Assembly (NCBI GenBank): GCA_947247005.1
Contig: OX365950.1
Coordinates: forward strand, 52,056,761-52,120,760
Length of the DNA stretch: 64,000 bases
Direction: 5' to 3'
Source of the DNA: Spisula solida
Taxonomy: Eukaryota; Mollusca; Bivalvia; Venerida; Mactridae
The notes below the pieces were generated by a model. That model searched no databases. It was not told the DNA's origin and saw only the letters and a list, made by a program, of their open reading frames with translations. This document shows, one piece after another, positions 51,901-59,801 of this stretch. Made by a program: the position numbers and the translations under genes. Position 1 is the first letter of the stretch; each line of letters opens with the position of its first letter.

Positions 51901-54900
51901 ACTGAACCAACCTAACACAGAAAACATAAAACATATACAAGGCACAATACCCAACTAAACAAGTAAATGATCCACTGTCGAAAAGTAGAATGAATTAGTT
52001 TTAGCAGTCACAAAGCCAAATGTCCGAGCTGAATTACCTAGTACCAACAGTAAAATGGCTGAAATACCTAGTTTTAGCTGTCAGAAGTCCTAAAAAGTAG
52101 GGAAAAACTGAATGTTAAGGTTTTATCTAAATGACCTAGAAGATTATTACATTCTTTGAGAGGCGTTCTTTGTTAGCTTAACTTGTAAATAGATCTAGTT
52201 ACAGCAAAAGTATAATACAAAATTTACATGACGCACTAATCTACTGATGCTAATCTGTCAAAATCAACATGTAAAGAAAATAACAAATCGGACTGACATA
52301 GCAGCACTCAACAGTTTGTACACGAAAGGCACAAAAAGGAAAACACATAGGAACATGCTTAATACATAACTAAACCAGAAAATAAAACATAACAACCACA
52401 AAGTCCTATCTTCAGGTGTGAAAAAGTCCTTAAATGTTTAAGAATTACTGTACAAGTCAATTTTTCTGAACCCATTATCATATTTTGTAGAAACCAATAC
52501 TATTTTTAAAACCTCTCGAACAGAACGATATTTTTAGGTCAGCTAGATCACCAGTTTTAACTCCTTCCAGGGTAAATGTCATGTCTAGATTAATAGTTTT
52601 AACTCGTTCCAGGGTAAATTCCAAGTCTAGATCAGTAGATTTAACTTGTTTCAGGGTAAATGTCAAGTCTAAATCAGTAGTCGTAACTTGTTTCAGGGTA
52701 AATGTCAAATCATCAGTTCGTACGTAGAGAAGACGAACACAAAGAAGAGATCACTGTCAGATCAGGCTCTGAAGGATCTGGACGCTGCATTCCCACACTA
52801 TGACGATCTTCAAAAGATTATATTTGAACACCGACAACCGAGTAAAATGTTTTATTGTTTTAATAAAAAGCCATTTCGATGTTCTATTCCGCGAAAAATA
52901 ATGGTTCATATTTATAGATATTAACGAACATATGGCTTGGGCAGATACGATATTTGTTCCGTCTGGTGCGTTAAAACAACATGAGTCCTTGTGGTGGGTG
53001 CCAAGTCATTGCATTAAATGACCCTATAATTCTAATTTGGTGCGTCATGATGCCCTCCGCCCTATCGACAATATCTAATTTGGTGCGCTGATGCTGTATT
53101 ACTTTCAGCAGGAATTCAGAAATTAACCCTAATAGTAAGCCTGATTGTGACATGAATTATTTAAGTTCTTCATGCCCGACCAGAGTAAATATGTTTTAAG
53201 AAGATAAACTCTAAATTGCCTATTCACAAGGGCCTATAAAACTAGGCAATTACTAGGTCTTAATTACCAGCATATAGGACTAGGCGAGTGTACGTCAATA
53301 ATTATGTTCTACCCAGTTCTGTTTATAATATGCAAAAGACAGTTATAGAACATACGGTGATACAAAATGTAGTACAAGTACTGAATTACAGACAAGGAGC
53401 CATAAGGAAACAAACAAGAAGTTGATTTGAAAAACATTCAATATGTTGTTCACGATTTTGATAAAATCGACCATTTAGCATTTTACGTAAATAAGTACAT
53501 ATATTTTAGAAAGTAAACTAAAAACAACGTTAACATTGAGGAACGACTAAATTGTTCTATTCTCATTGTAGAAACAGAAACAGAGAAGTTAAAAGAAAGT
53601 ATTTGTCTTGGACTGTTGACAGGTCAGATAGATAGAACACGGCTTGCAGATCATGGACCTGATGTTCAAAGACCAAAGTCTTGTGTAAGTTATGTACACA
53701 ACTTAGTTCATTATATTGTTTCCAACAAACTGTGAGCAGTAACTAGACACCATAAGGTCTCCATGGTTATGTCCATGTGACAAATTCTTGTTGCTGAGAT
53801 GTTTCTGTAGAGGCAATTACATGACATTGTATTTTAAAACAAAATACATTTCTGCGCATAACATAACATATAGTGCATTGGCATAAAATATAACACAGTA
53901 CATTATAGCCAAACCAACAAATTAACACTATAAGTAATGAAAACATATGTACGTCATTAGTTTAGAACAATGTGTGTTACTCTAAAACGAATATATTGTT
54001 GACATATTTCCAACCTGGTGATACTGAAACACAAAGCAACTGAGACTTTAATAAACATTTTTCGCTTGTATTGTCTCAATATGCACGAGATAAATTGTGC
54101 ATCAACTGTTTTTTATTATATAACTTTTTTGCAAATTCGTACAATGAATATTGCAAATGTATTCCAGATGACGGCGGACGAGTTAGCCAAGAAACGAGCA
54201 CCAACTCCACTAGTCAAGAGTAAAACTTTAAGTACCTTCTTCGATAATGTTGCCAAAACCAGATACAAGTCCTTAGTAAGTGATTCCATGTTGAAAAAAG
54301 ATAATATTAAGTCAGACAGGGAAGGCAGCACTCAACTTAACCAGCCAAGCACAGAAAACATTAACAAGAGGGCCCAAAGGGCCCTAGGTCGCTCACCTGT
54401 TATAGCAGTACATGCAAGACCTGTAATTTGACCTAGTGACCTAGTTCTTGGCCCCATATGATGCAATATCGCACTTGACCTGGATTTTGTTGAGATGATC
54501 ACTCTGACCAAGTTTCATAAGGATTAGGCTAAAATTGTGACCTCTATTGACTATACAAGGTTTTTCTATAATTTGACCTTGTGACCTAGTTTTTGACCCC
54601 GGATGACCCAATATCGAACTTGACCTAGATTTTGTTGAGATGATCATTGTGACCAAGTTTCATAAAAATTAAGTCAAAATTGTGACCTCTAGTGTCTACA
54701 CAAGGTTTTTCTATGATTTGACCTTGTGACCTAGTGTTTGACCCTGGATGACCCAATATCGAACTTGACCTAGATTTTATTGAGATGATCATTGTGACCA
54801 AGTTTCATAAAGATTAAGTCAAAATTATGACCTCTAGTGACTACACAAGGTTTTTCTATGATTTGACCTTGTGACCTAGTTTTTTACCCCGGATGACCCA

Positions 54901-57900
54901 ATATCGAACTTGACCTAGATTTTGTCGAGATGATCATTGTGACCAAGTTTCGTAAAGATTAAGTCAAAATTTTGACCTCTAGTGACTACACAAGGTTTTT
55001 CTATGATTTGACCTAGTGACCTAGTTTTTTACCCCAGATGACCCAATATTAAATTTGACCTAGATTTTATTGAGATGATCATTGTGACTAAGTTTCATAA
55101 AGATTAAGTCAAAATTATGACCTCTAGTGACTACACAAGATTTTTCTATGATTTGACCTAGTGACCTAGTTTTTGACCCCGGATGACCCAATATCGAACT
55201 TGACCTAGATTTTGTTGAGATGATCATTGTGACCAAGTTTCATCAAGATTAGGGTAAAATTGTTACCTCTAGTGTCTACACAAGCCAATTGTTGGCGGAC
55301 GGACGGACGACGGACGGACGACAGACGGACGACGGACGAAGAGTGATCACAAAAGCTCACTCTGTCACTTTGTGACAGGTGAGCTAAAAACATATTACAT
55401 TAATTGTACCCAACACATATCATAATTCATATTTCAGAACAAATCAAGAAGATAAAATACTGTGGGAAATTTAAGAAAAGTCAAGTTAGGAACTTTTGCT
55501 CTGTATACATGTATATAGGATCTGTAAAGAATTAGGAAAATAACTACTGTAAGAATTTACCATACAACAGCAGTATTTACTTCCTCCTTTACATAATTAT
55601 TATTATTTCAGGACACAGTGGATGCACTGATGTCAGACATAAATGGAACATTCTGGTCGAAGAGACTACAATATCTTCCAAAACCAAAGAGAGCTTCAAC
55701 GGCAAAAACAGGTACGTCGTCAGCAAAGCATGCTAAAATACATTTACACTATATATACAGTAAAAGATGTGCCTCATTATTATTGCATATTTACTTGTAT
55801 AGTAGTCTCGTCTCCTGAAATGCATTGTAAGGAACTCTTACACAATTTTGGGTTTCGGCCATAACCCCTTTCCATTGCCTAATATTATTAGTGACACAAG
55901 ATACAACTGTATTATGACTGTGCATGAACAAACAATTTCAACGTCATTGCAATTAAAACAAGTTTAAACAAAATTCAATATAACTTAAGTAAAACATATG
56001 TCAGACAAAAGTCATGATGAACTACAAGAATTGGCAATTATGGTATGTAATAAGTTGTATATTAACTCGATCATTCAGACCGGTCAGTTGTTTACATACC
56101 ATTGTGCACATAAAAATTGCAATTTCTCTCATTAGTGTCGTATTTTAATTTATATAACAATGTACTAGTGTGTGGCTTAGTGAATAAGGTGTTGGTTTTC
56201 ACTGCCTTTTTCAACAATTAAAATGTTTATTACAATAAAATACAATGTTATGATATTGCATGGTATATATACAAGTGACAGAACAAAACGAACGGACTAT
56301 TAATCACATGGATTGTTTTTAAATATACAATAAATACGTAAAGGGTTGTATACTGTATTATAGTACGATACTCAAGCGCAGAACGACGTCCAGGGACAAG
56401 AAGTACGAACTCATTCTACGACGTTGATAAATACGCATACGCTCAGATAGCAGAACTCAGTCCTGGAACCGTTTTTGTAAGTTTAATGAAAAAACATAAT
56501 GTGATGTCATTTCAACACTTGCAACATCACACTGTTTATCAAATACGAGATCTATTGAATCTTTTAACTAATTTGTTGATCAGCCTTGTCGCACGTATCC
56601 AGCTTTTTCGTTAAGACTTAGAGCTCTACTTTGGTATCGTATATACCATTAACCATAATCATATTTTGGTTCGTTAAGTAATTATGTTAATAACGTATGT
56701 CTTGGGTAACTGTATCCATAGTGATGTTAATTTCGTATATAATCACATAACTATCCACGTTCGTTAACATCTCTGTGGTTTAATGCACATAAATGCGGTT
56801 CTGAAACGTTATGTTTGTGTTCATTCTATTGCGTGTCTCTGTTTGGTGCGCTTTTGTGTTCATTGCTGATGTCTTTTACATGCCGCTGTCCCTGTTAATT
56901 ATTCATGTGCAGCACGCCAATGTGTAAAACATGCGTGAAATTTATGACGTATTTGGGTTAATCACTTCTTTTTATTTCTTGGAATTAAGTGGATGAAATT
57001 GCATTTTACCACATTCCATAAAACTTTAAATCCTCAAAATATGATATTTTTTAACAATAAATATTAATAGTGTCATAATAATTGGTATTTATTGGCAACA
57101 TTTGATTGATGCATACATTAATTTTTTCAGGGTCTTGAATCTCTGGTACAGAAACCAACAACATGTCTGAGTTTAGTCAGTGAAGGAGCGGAATGTATAT
57201 TCATTTCCAAACGCTTGTTTTTGTCACTGGCAAACATTAAAGTGTTACGTATCGTTACGGATATGGTGCGTAAACATTTTCTTTGTTTATACTAATTTAT
57301 TTTAGGTCGATTCTATTAATCACTCTCGACTCCTCGTTCCTGATGGTATCCATCGCAACGAGAATATGAGAGAAAAGAACCCAGTTTCCTTTTTTTCTGA
57401 GCGTCTAGCAAGGGAATTACCTTTTCATGTTTCAATTAGAAAGATTTTACAACATGTTGTGTGTTAGGTAGAAGTATGTGTATGACAACCAGGGTGGTAT
57501 TCAATATTGATCTTAACTCTTATTTAATTGGAGAATAAAGATAGCCAATCATATCGACTGTTACTTACTAAGAGTTTAATATGGTGTGATCTGATTGGTT
57601 GTCCTTATTCTTAAGTCAAGTAAGATAAATATTTAATACTACCCCAGATTGTGAAATTTTGGTTTTTATGTGACTTTTTAACGCAATACACGTGTACGTA
57701 ATTATATGCTTAAAGTGTAACATAGCTTCTAACCAATGGACCATTGGACATAATAGTAACCTGATGTATGTTCTAACTACTCAGTCAGGAGTGGTATTCA
57801 ATATTAATCTTACTTGACTTAAGGATAAAAACACCATATCAAACTTTTGATCAGTAACAGGCAATATGAGTGGCTATCCTTATTCTCAAATTAAATAAGA

Positions 57901-58658
57901 TCAATATCGAAAACAACCCCTGTATATTTGCAAAGTCGTTGTGGCTAAAATGATAATTTCGGACAACTTGATCAACAATGATCATTTCTTCACACAGTTA
58001 GACAGAATAGGCATTGCAGCTTTACAATTGACACAAGTAATTATTATAATACAGCAGATTTAGTAAATTGTAACTCAAATCGTCCTATGAATTCACTTGA
58101 AACCATTTGACAAACAACCTTCGACAAATCGGTGGCTTAGAATTAGAAGGTCAAAAGTACAAAATCAATATTTTGAGAAACCAAGAAAAAAATATTCCGA
58201 AAAACTACCCTTTGCATATGGAAAAACAAGCTTTTTAAACTTCGGTTTGGTCAACATGACCACTTCCGATTTTCATTAAAAAGGCTCATAAGAAGCGCCT
58301 TGTGATGCAGATTTCAAATATGCATAGGTCTTATTAAGTAGTACTTACGACTTTCTAACAATATCGGCACTTAACTAATCAAATTGAACAAGCACCCACT
58401 TGCACTTGAATAAGCAACTTACAACTTCTCCACATGTCAATATCATGGTAGAACATGATCGAGCACAGTCCGAGCGGGCATGTGACTCTATAGGAAGTTC
58501 ATAACTAAAATGGGATTATTTTTTATCGATATCAATATTGTTTTCAGATACAAACTTATCCGACCCAAGCTTTTATTGAAGAACAAGTGCGAAACTACCG
58601 GAAATGGCAAAAATACAAATCCAAACTGGTGAACAATGTATTGGACCGGAGAAAGTAG
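32773..58658 (+). CDS. CNBD2: CNBD2-like protein with two cyclic-nucleotide-binding folds (17 exons, 670 codons)
   Basis: Coding exons: 32773-33162, 33776-33846, 39944-40061, 40348-40416, 41122-41210, 41992-42154, 43103-43186, 43990-44054, 44888-44965, 51772-51832, 52697-52841, 53572-53684, 54168-54275, 55612-55711, 56364-56476, 57131-57265, 58548-58658. They join in one frame from ATG to TAG. Layout: disordered Ser/Arg-rich N-terminus (1-130), basic helix (131-155), CNB-A (about 230-360), CNB-B (about 380-630), and a basic C-terminal helix. CNB-A has GPGDTFGELSLIEGGRRTAT, a complete phosphate-binding cassette. CNB-B has FGLESL and lacks the cassette Arg. Two tandem CNB folds without kinase, channel or GEF domains fit CNBD2, which in mouse is a cAMP-binding protein needed for sperm flagellar function. 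That role is family knowledge, not seen here. Other orphan CNB proteins are the alternative. Confidence 0.8.
33163..33775. other. CNBD2-like intron 1, nothing recognised
   Basis: No repeat or coding feature seen. Confidence 0.5.
33776..33846 (+). CDS. CNBD2: CNBD2-like exon 2 (basic helix)
   Basis: 71 bp between ttacacag and aaaag|gtaatg. PLMKVQRIFKTVRIISGVCL is an amphipathic basic helix of the kind that precedes the CNB region in CNBD2 proteins. It leaves in phase 2 and joins exon 3 across a 6.1-kb intron. Confidence 0.8.
33893..33926. repeat. (AT)n microsatellite
   Basis: 17 uninterrupted AT dinucleotides shortly after CNBD2-like exon 2. Confidence 0.95.
34378..34790. mobile_element. foldback-ended element, copy 2 (inverse of 9217-9619)
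   Basis: Starts tttatcacataacatgcgg and ends in the palindrome cattacgtacgagttttatt ... aaaactcgtatgtaatg. It is the reverse orientation of the copy in GRIA. 34791-35160 beyond it is unremarkable. Confidence 0.75.
35166..35278 (+). repeat. dispersed repeat D, copy 2
   Basis: Nearly identical to 44585-44697 (ctaaggggagaaactcttgc, tcatccatacattttac) and antisense to 14881-14962. Function and class unknown. Confidence 0.7.
35640..39890 (+). repeat. 53-bp minisatellite, ~80 units, inside a family A copy
   Basis: The unit is ggttcaggtgggcattgtgc followed by cttgtgtattttgtatgttt and tctgtgctcggct: 53 bp, G/T-rich, with almost no A. It ends in the family A terminus (ggttaagctgagtgctgcct, ccctgtctg). 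Other A copies carry only 1-3 such units. Unit variants include gggcctt, cttgg, ctctg, gttggatc and tacgttt. One 46-bp unit (7-bp deletion) occurs at about 37350 and again at about 39147. Because 53 is not a multiple of three and units lack stops, all three forward frames stay open for up to 857 codons. These are not genes. It fills most of CNBD2-like intron 2 and ends about 60 bp before exon 3. Confidence 0.95.
39944..40061 (+). CDS. CNBD2: CNBD2-like exon 3
   Basis: 118 bp between gcccacag and ccg|gtgagt, completing an Arg codon. RYVKACETKTWSFMEMYLHV continues the helical linker. The end of the 53-bp minisatellite lies about 60 bp upstream. Confidence 0.85.
40348..40416 (+). CDS. CNBD2: CNBD2-like exon 4
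   Basis: 23 codons between aaacag and gtg|gtaaaa, phase 0/0. ERYKLKKLLILNPNQRTTED is a short helix before CNB-A. The leading 'LL..P..R' pattern precedes CNB folds in related proteins. Confidence 0.85.
41122..41210 (+). CDS. CNBD2: CNBD2-like exon 5 (CNB-A N-terminal helix)
   Basis: 89 bp between tttttcag and caaag|gtatac. ILALMRDNKSFQDYPYHVQF and QLARSMTYQ match the 'F...P..V...LA' entry to a CNB fold. Confidence 0.88.
41992..42154 (+). CDS. CNBD2: CNBD2-like exon 6 (CNB-A beta roll)
   Basis: 163 bp between ggttccag and gga|gtaaat. VVIKQGHRPEAFYILLAGNV is the hallmark 'G..p..fY.il.G.v' core. KEMGPGDTFG begins the phosphate-binding cassette. Confidence 0.95.
43103..43186 (+). CDS. CNBD2: CNBD2-like exon 7 (phosphate-binding cassette)
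   Basis: 28 codons between tttgcag and gat|gtaagt. ELSLIEGGRRTATIVCKSN completes FGELSL...RRTAT. The Glu that holds the ribose hydroxyl and the Arg that holds the cyclic phosphate are both present. Thr follows the Arg, as in cGMP-responsive CNB domains of PKG and CNG channels, so cGMP as well as cAMP binding is possible (inference). Confidence 0.95.
43526..43565 (+). repeat. family A 3'-end remnant
   Basis: gagtgctgcattcactgtcc followed by gattt is the terminal 30 bp of family A without the rest. Confidence 0.5.
43651..43898 (-). mobile_element. MITE-1 copy 5 (inverse orientation)
   Basis: Ends atggctaagaattagaagg and cttctaattctaagccagcg. The internal 'atcaatattttgagaaaac' is antisense to copies 1-4. 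It ends 90 bp before exon 8. Confidence 0.8.
43990..44054 (+). CDS. CNBD2: CNBD2-like exon 8
   Basis: 65 bp between atttcag and tgcaa|gtaatt. DFDNIIRHRLVKQIDEHVTF continues the CNB-A C-helix after LLVILKD. Phase 0 in, phase 2 out. Confidence 0.88.
44585..44697 (+). repeat. dispersed repeat D, copy 3
   Basis: Matches 35166-35278 with few differences. The adjoining 44055-44584 shows nothing recognised. Confidence 0.7.
44888..44965 (+). CDS. CNBD2: CNBD2-like exon 9 (start of CNB-B)
   Basis: 78 bp between tgttacag and ttcaa|gtaagc. TVALFQDFPCDKLAENPAQF is the helical entry to a second CNB fold. The following intron (44966-51771) is filled with nested mobile elements. Confidence 0.88.
45531..45925 (-). 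repeat. SINE 3'-half modules inside family B
   Basis: ttatggttccagtggggttt gaacccacgacc at 45531 and again at 45843 is the antisense T-arm/acceptor part of a tRNA-derived SINE. It is preceded each time by tgtacaaatacatgctataa, apparently the flanking family B sequence copied with it. Confidence 0.7.
45926..46313. repeat. Penelope-like element, left inverted terminal repeat (pLTR)
   Basis: About 388 bp that recur as an almost perfect reverse complement at 49967-50352. Contains aacgtttcggcctgagcctt, antisense to a hammerhead-like core. Inverted rather than direct repeats are known for Penelope-like elements. Confidence 0.8.
46552..48137 (-). pseudogene. Penelope-like reverse transcriptase with GIY-YIG endonuclease, frameshifted
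   Basis: The minus-strand frame is open from 48137 (PKIHKKNNPYRTIVSGIG...) to 46800. RT motif A is FDVIKLYPSIP and motif C is YIDDGIGVW (catalytic YIDD). The C-terminal part has a Cys-rich zinc segment (CLKACVVCDML) and the endonuclease start NLVYGVFCGKCDKMVYVGET. A one-base loss in an A run near 46800 shifts the frame. TLKERLKEHEADVRLGR and the rest continue at 46552-46795. RT plus a C-terminal GIY-YIG domain is diagnostic of Penelope-like retroelements. With the insertion at 48138 the copy cannot encode an intact protein. Confidence 0.9.
48138..49606 (+). mobile_element. full-length-looking family A insertion, ~1.47 kb
   Basis: It interrupts the PLE frame between GNPK and IHK. Both junctions carry TTTGG (48133-48137 and 49607-49611), a likely 5-bp target-site duplication. 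It starts ccactgtgccttttg and ends gctgccttccctgtctgact taatatactctt, with no terminal inverted repeats and no ORF. Internal 'aggtcattcagc' motifs repeat. It contains one 53-bp-type unit near 49510 and a 91-bp MITE (48801-48891). Confidence 0.7.
48801..48891. mobile_element. short MITE-4, internally deleted
   Basis: Ends agtcccctaccggttt and acaccggtgggggact, the same termini as the 362-bp element at 59802-60163. Confidence 0.65.
49607..49990 (-). pseudogene. Penelope-like ORF, upstream part
   Basis: Minus-strand frame with ALRTLLNDASIVIRPADKGS then GLVITDAEEYI, the conserved block just before the RT fingers in Penelope-like elements, ending RGKLKGNPK. It continues at 48137 after removal of the inserted family A. 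The frame runs back into the terminal repeat without a clear start, so the 5' part of the ORF is missing. Confidence 0.85.
49967..50352. repeat. Penelope-like element, right inverted terminal repeat with hammerhead-like core
   Basis: Reverse complement of 45926-46313. On this strand ttgagaaaggctcaggccga aacgtt matches the hammerhead pattern: GGC...GCC as helix II followed by GAAAC. The CUGAUGA side reads TTGAGAA, so C3 and G8 are changed and self-cleavage is not expected. Confidence 0.65.
50426..50842 (-). repeat. tandem SINE-half modules, four copies at ~100 bp
   Basis: attatggttccagtgggggt tgaacccacgaccatc begins at 50431, 50529, 50627 and 50730. Each is followed by the same flank (gtacaaatacatgctataaa) and an A-rich run. 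Each unit carries an antisense Pol III B-box-like core. Confidence 0.75.
50843..50945 (-). repeat. tRNA-derived SINE head (A and B boxes)
   Basis: On the minus strand: gtgtgaattgtaatggctaa gtgg, with A box TGGCTAAGTGG, then ggtcgtgggttcaaacccca with a B-box-like GGTTCAAACCC, ending ctggaaccataatt. It is the complete parent of the truncated modules at 45531-45925 and 50426-50842. It is not a functional tRNA because the arms do not pair as one. Confidence 0.7.
50980..51378. repeat. family B 3' part with (GACG)n
   Basis: gacctagtttttgacctcag atgaccc units, two GACG microsatellites (51265-51285, 51302-51331) and the tail tcactttgtgacaggtgagc. The same tail closes the complete copy at 55392. Confidence 0.8.
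51640..51755 (+). mobile_element. family A fragment just upstream of CNBD2-like exon 10
   Basis: ggcattgtgccgtgtac, then gctcggctgctaaagttgag and tgctgtctttccagtccgat. It ends about 16 bp before the exon, so it supplies part of the acceptor region. Confidence 0.7.
51772..51832 (+). CDS. CNBD2: CNBD2-like exon 10 (CNB-B strands)
   Basis: 61 bp between tattttcag and gct|gtaagt. KKGDIVVKDSRYSKYIIVLK is a CNB beta-roll start (KGDIVV, then YIIVLKAG). It lies between two oppositely oriented family A repeats. Skipping it would shift the frame. Confidence 0.9.
51841..52440 (-). mobile_element. family A copies downstream of CNBD2-like exon 10
   Basis: aaaaaagataatattaagtc starts 8 bp after the donor GT and runs to about 52110 (two 53-bp-type units, gaatgacc motifs). 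A diverged relative follows at 52270-52440 (aatcggactgacatagcagc, cacgaaaggcacaaaaagg). Confidence 0.7.
52553..52716 (+). repeat. 42-bp tandem repeat carrying the exon 11 splice acceptor, four units
   Basis: Units at 52553, 52595, 52637 and 52679 each contain taactygttYcag|ggtaaat. The fourth is the true acceptor (exon starts 52697). The first three, if used, encode GK(C/F)(Q/H)V and then an in-frame stop (TAG, TAG, TAA). Confidence 0.9.
52697..52841 (+). CDS. CNBD2: CNBD2-like exon 11 (CNB-B; repeated acceptor upstream)
   Basis: 145 bp from ttgtttcag to ccga|gtaaaa. GKCQIISSYVEKTNTKKRSL continues LKA|GKCQ. Three further copies of the acceptor with its first codons lie upstream at a 42-bp spacing. 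Only this copy continues the frame; the others meet a stop after five codons. Confidence 0.9.
52842..54167. other. CNBD2-like introns 11-12, nothing recognised
   Basis: Apart from exon 12, no repeat family or coding feature that I can support. Confidence 0.5.
53572..53684 (+). CDS. CNBD2: CNBD2-like exon 12
   Basis: 113 bp between cattgtag and tgt|gtaagt. KTETEKLKESICLGLLTGQI then DRTRLADHGPDVQRPKSC. It is hydrophilic and lies in the long linker inside CNB-B, with no motif recognised. Phase continuity supports it. Confidence 0.8.
54168..54275 (+). CDS. CNBD2: CNBD2-like exon 13
   Basis: 36 codons between attccag and tta|gtaagt, phase 0/0. MTADELAKKRAPTPLVKSKT is a basic low-complexity linker. 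A family A element starts 17 bp after the exon end. Confidence 0.8.
54293..54362 (-). mobile_element. family A fragment split by family B
   Basis: aaaaaagataatattaagtc through ccaagcacagaaaacatt, then family B begins at aacaagaggg. The same A-B junction occurs at 45172/45173. It starts 17 bp after CNBD2-like exon 13. Confidence 0.75.
54363..55392. mobile_element. family B, complete copy, ~1.03 kb
   Basis: Head aacaagagggcccaaagggc with cctaggtcgctcacctgt. Then about six tandem 145-bp units (acctagtttttgaccccgga ... gtgaccaagtttcataaag), then GACG repeats, then agctcactctgtcactttgt and gacaggtgagctaaaaac. The CTCACCTGT and ACAGGTGAG at the two ends are inverted. No ORF. Confidence 0.8.
55612..55711 (+). 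CDS. CNBD2: CNBD2-like exon 14
   Basis: 100 bp between tatttcag and acag|gtacgt. DTVDALMSDINGTFWSKRLQ then YLPKPKRAST. Linker sequence leaving in phase 1. Supported by frame and splice sites, not by a motif. Confidence 0.8.
55712..57130. other. CNBD2-like introns 14-15, nothing recognised
   Basis: Apart from exon 15, AT-rich intron without supported features. Confidence 0.5.
56364..56476 (+). CDS. CNBD2: CNBD2-like exon 15 (CNB-B)
   Basis: 113 bp between attatag and ttt|gtaagt. YAYAQIAELSPGTVF is the 'v..l..Gd.FG' approach to the second cassette. Confidence 0.85.
57131..57265 (+). CDS. CNBD2: CNBD2-like exon 16 (degenerate CNB-B cassette)
   Basis: 45 codons between tttttcag and atg|gtgcgt. 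With exon 15 it reads FGLESLVQKPTTCLSLVSEG, the cassette position, but with no Arg. EGAECIFISKRLFLSL is the last beta strand and hinge. Nucleotide binding by CNB-B is therefore unlikely. Confidence 0.88.
57492..57645. mobile_element. MITE-5 copy 1
   Basis: Inverted ends gggtggtattcaatattgat and taaatatttaatactacccc, body with 'ccaatcatat'. A second copy, reversed, is at 57788-57920. Intron 16. Confidence 0.7.
57788..57920. mobile_element. MITE-5 copy 2 (inverted)
   Basis: ggagtggtattcaatattaa at the left and gatcaatatcgaaaacaacc at the right. The order is opposite to copy 1, so the pair could fold together in RNA. Confidence 0.65.
58131..58362 (-). mobile_element. MITE-1 copy 6
   Basis: ggtggcttagaattagaagg at the left and tacttacgactttctaac at the right, interior antisense as in copy 5. 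Lies in intron 16, 185 bp before the last exon. Confidence 0.75.
58548..58658 (+). CDS. CNBD2: CNBD2-like exon 17 (C-terminus)
   Basis: After gttttcag it encodes TYPTQAFIEEQVRNYRKWQK then YKSKLVNNVLDRRK and TAG at 58656. This is a basic C-terminal helix after the CNB-B hinge. The only later AG/GT context holds no coding potential, so it is the last exon. Confidence 0.88.
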   Translation: MQTYPTQAFIEEQVRNYRKWQKYKSKLVNNVLDRRK

Positions 58659-58831
58659 CGACAATACTACTAGATTCTTCAAATTCTTAAAACGTTGGAG
58701 TATTACCCGATTTAGTTTGTGTCATGTAGTCGTTTCGCACAGATATTGCACCAATTAAGCGTGTGTTTTATCATACCTGTTAAATGATTAGTATTAGTGT
58801 TCCCAATGATGGCAGCTAGTATATCAAGACG

Positions 58832-58837
58832 AATAAA
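58832..58837 (+). promoter_or_regulatory. candidate polyadenylation signal of the CNBD2-like gene
   Basis: AATAAA 174 bp past the stop, followed by T/G-rich sequence (gtgtagtgtatatatgttt). This is a typical placement. Confidence 0.5.
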
Positions 58838-59114
58838 CTTAATGTGTAGTGTATATATGTTTTCCGCTCTAAAATCCACAATGGCTAACATTACTTGCTG
58901 AATCTGCCCTGTAACATTAAACAATCTACTAGACGAATATGAGTATTGTTTCCACCAAAGATATCTTCGTGTGAGACAGTGTTTAACTTAGCCAGGGTGG
59001 CCACAGAAAAGGAAAATTGAATTTTTCTCATTTTTCTGACTGAATAGAGATCCCCCAATGGTTGCAGCGTTCGCTACTCAGGTACAGCTGATGGCCTCCA
59101 ACCTCTCTTTGGGC

Positions 59115-59285
59115 GGATCATGTACTTGTTCAGTTGGGTATTGTGCCGTGTATGTTTGTTTATGTTTTCTTTGCTCGGCTGGTTCAGTTTGGCATTGTGC
59201 CGTGTATGTGTTTTGTTTTCTGTGCTCCGCTGGTTAAGTTGGGTGCTGCCTGTCCTGTCTGACTTAATATTATCTTTTTTATGGT
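59115..59285 (+). mobile_element. family A copy, sense
   Basis: gggcggatcatgtacttg, two 53-bp-type units (cattgtgccgtgtatg, gctcggctggttcagttt), then gctgcctgtcctgtctgact taatattatc and a T run. It defines the family 3' end well. Confidence 0.8.
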
Positions 59286-59801
59286 CATAACTTCACCACG
59301 AAACTCATTATTTATACATATCTTATAACAAGTACATGTTCCTTACAGTCTGTTTGAAGAAATACCTCTATAAAATAAAGATATTTTAGATGTGAATTAT
59401 CAAAAGAAACTTTTTCCTCCCATTTTTGTAAAATTCCCTGATGTTTGCCCAATTTTGAAATTTTCTGATTTTTTCCTGCAGGGAATTTAACTTTGGCATT
59501 GTCCCTGTTTTCGAGGGTACATGACCACCTTGTTGAGCTCTCATTCCCTCTCCATACTTCTTCAAAATTATGGTGCACAATTGTTTTTCAAATTTGTGGT
59601 TTAAATGTGTTATGAACATGTAAATAAATTATTGAATAAATCTTGTTTAAACGAAACACCTCGCTTTTACAACAGTTTGCTGAATGTTTATAGCATATGG
59701 CATACTGATTCCAACCACACAATATACTTTATACAGGTGCTATGATTGTGATTACAAGGATCCTCATAGAACAAGTCACTAAGAATTGCAAGCAATACAG
59801 A

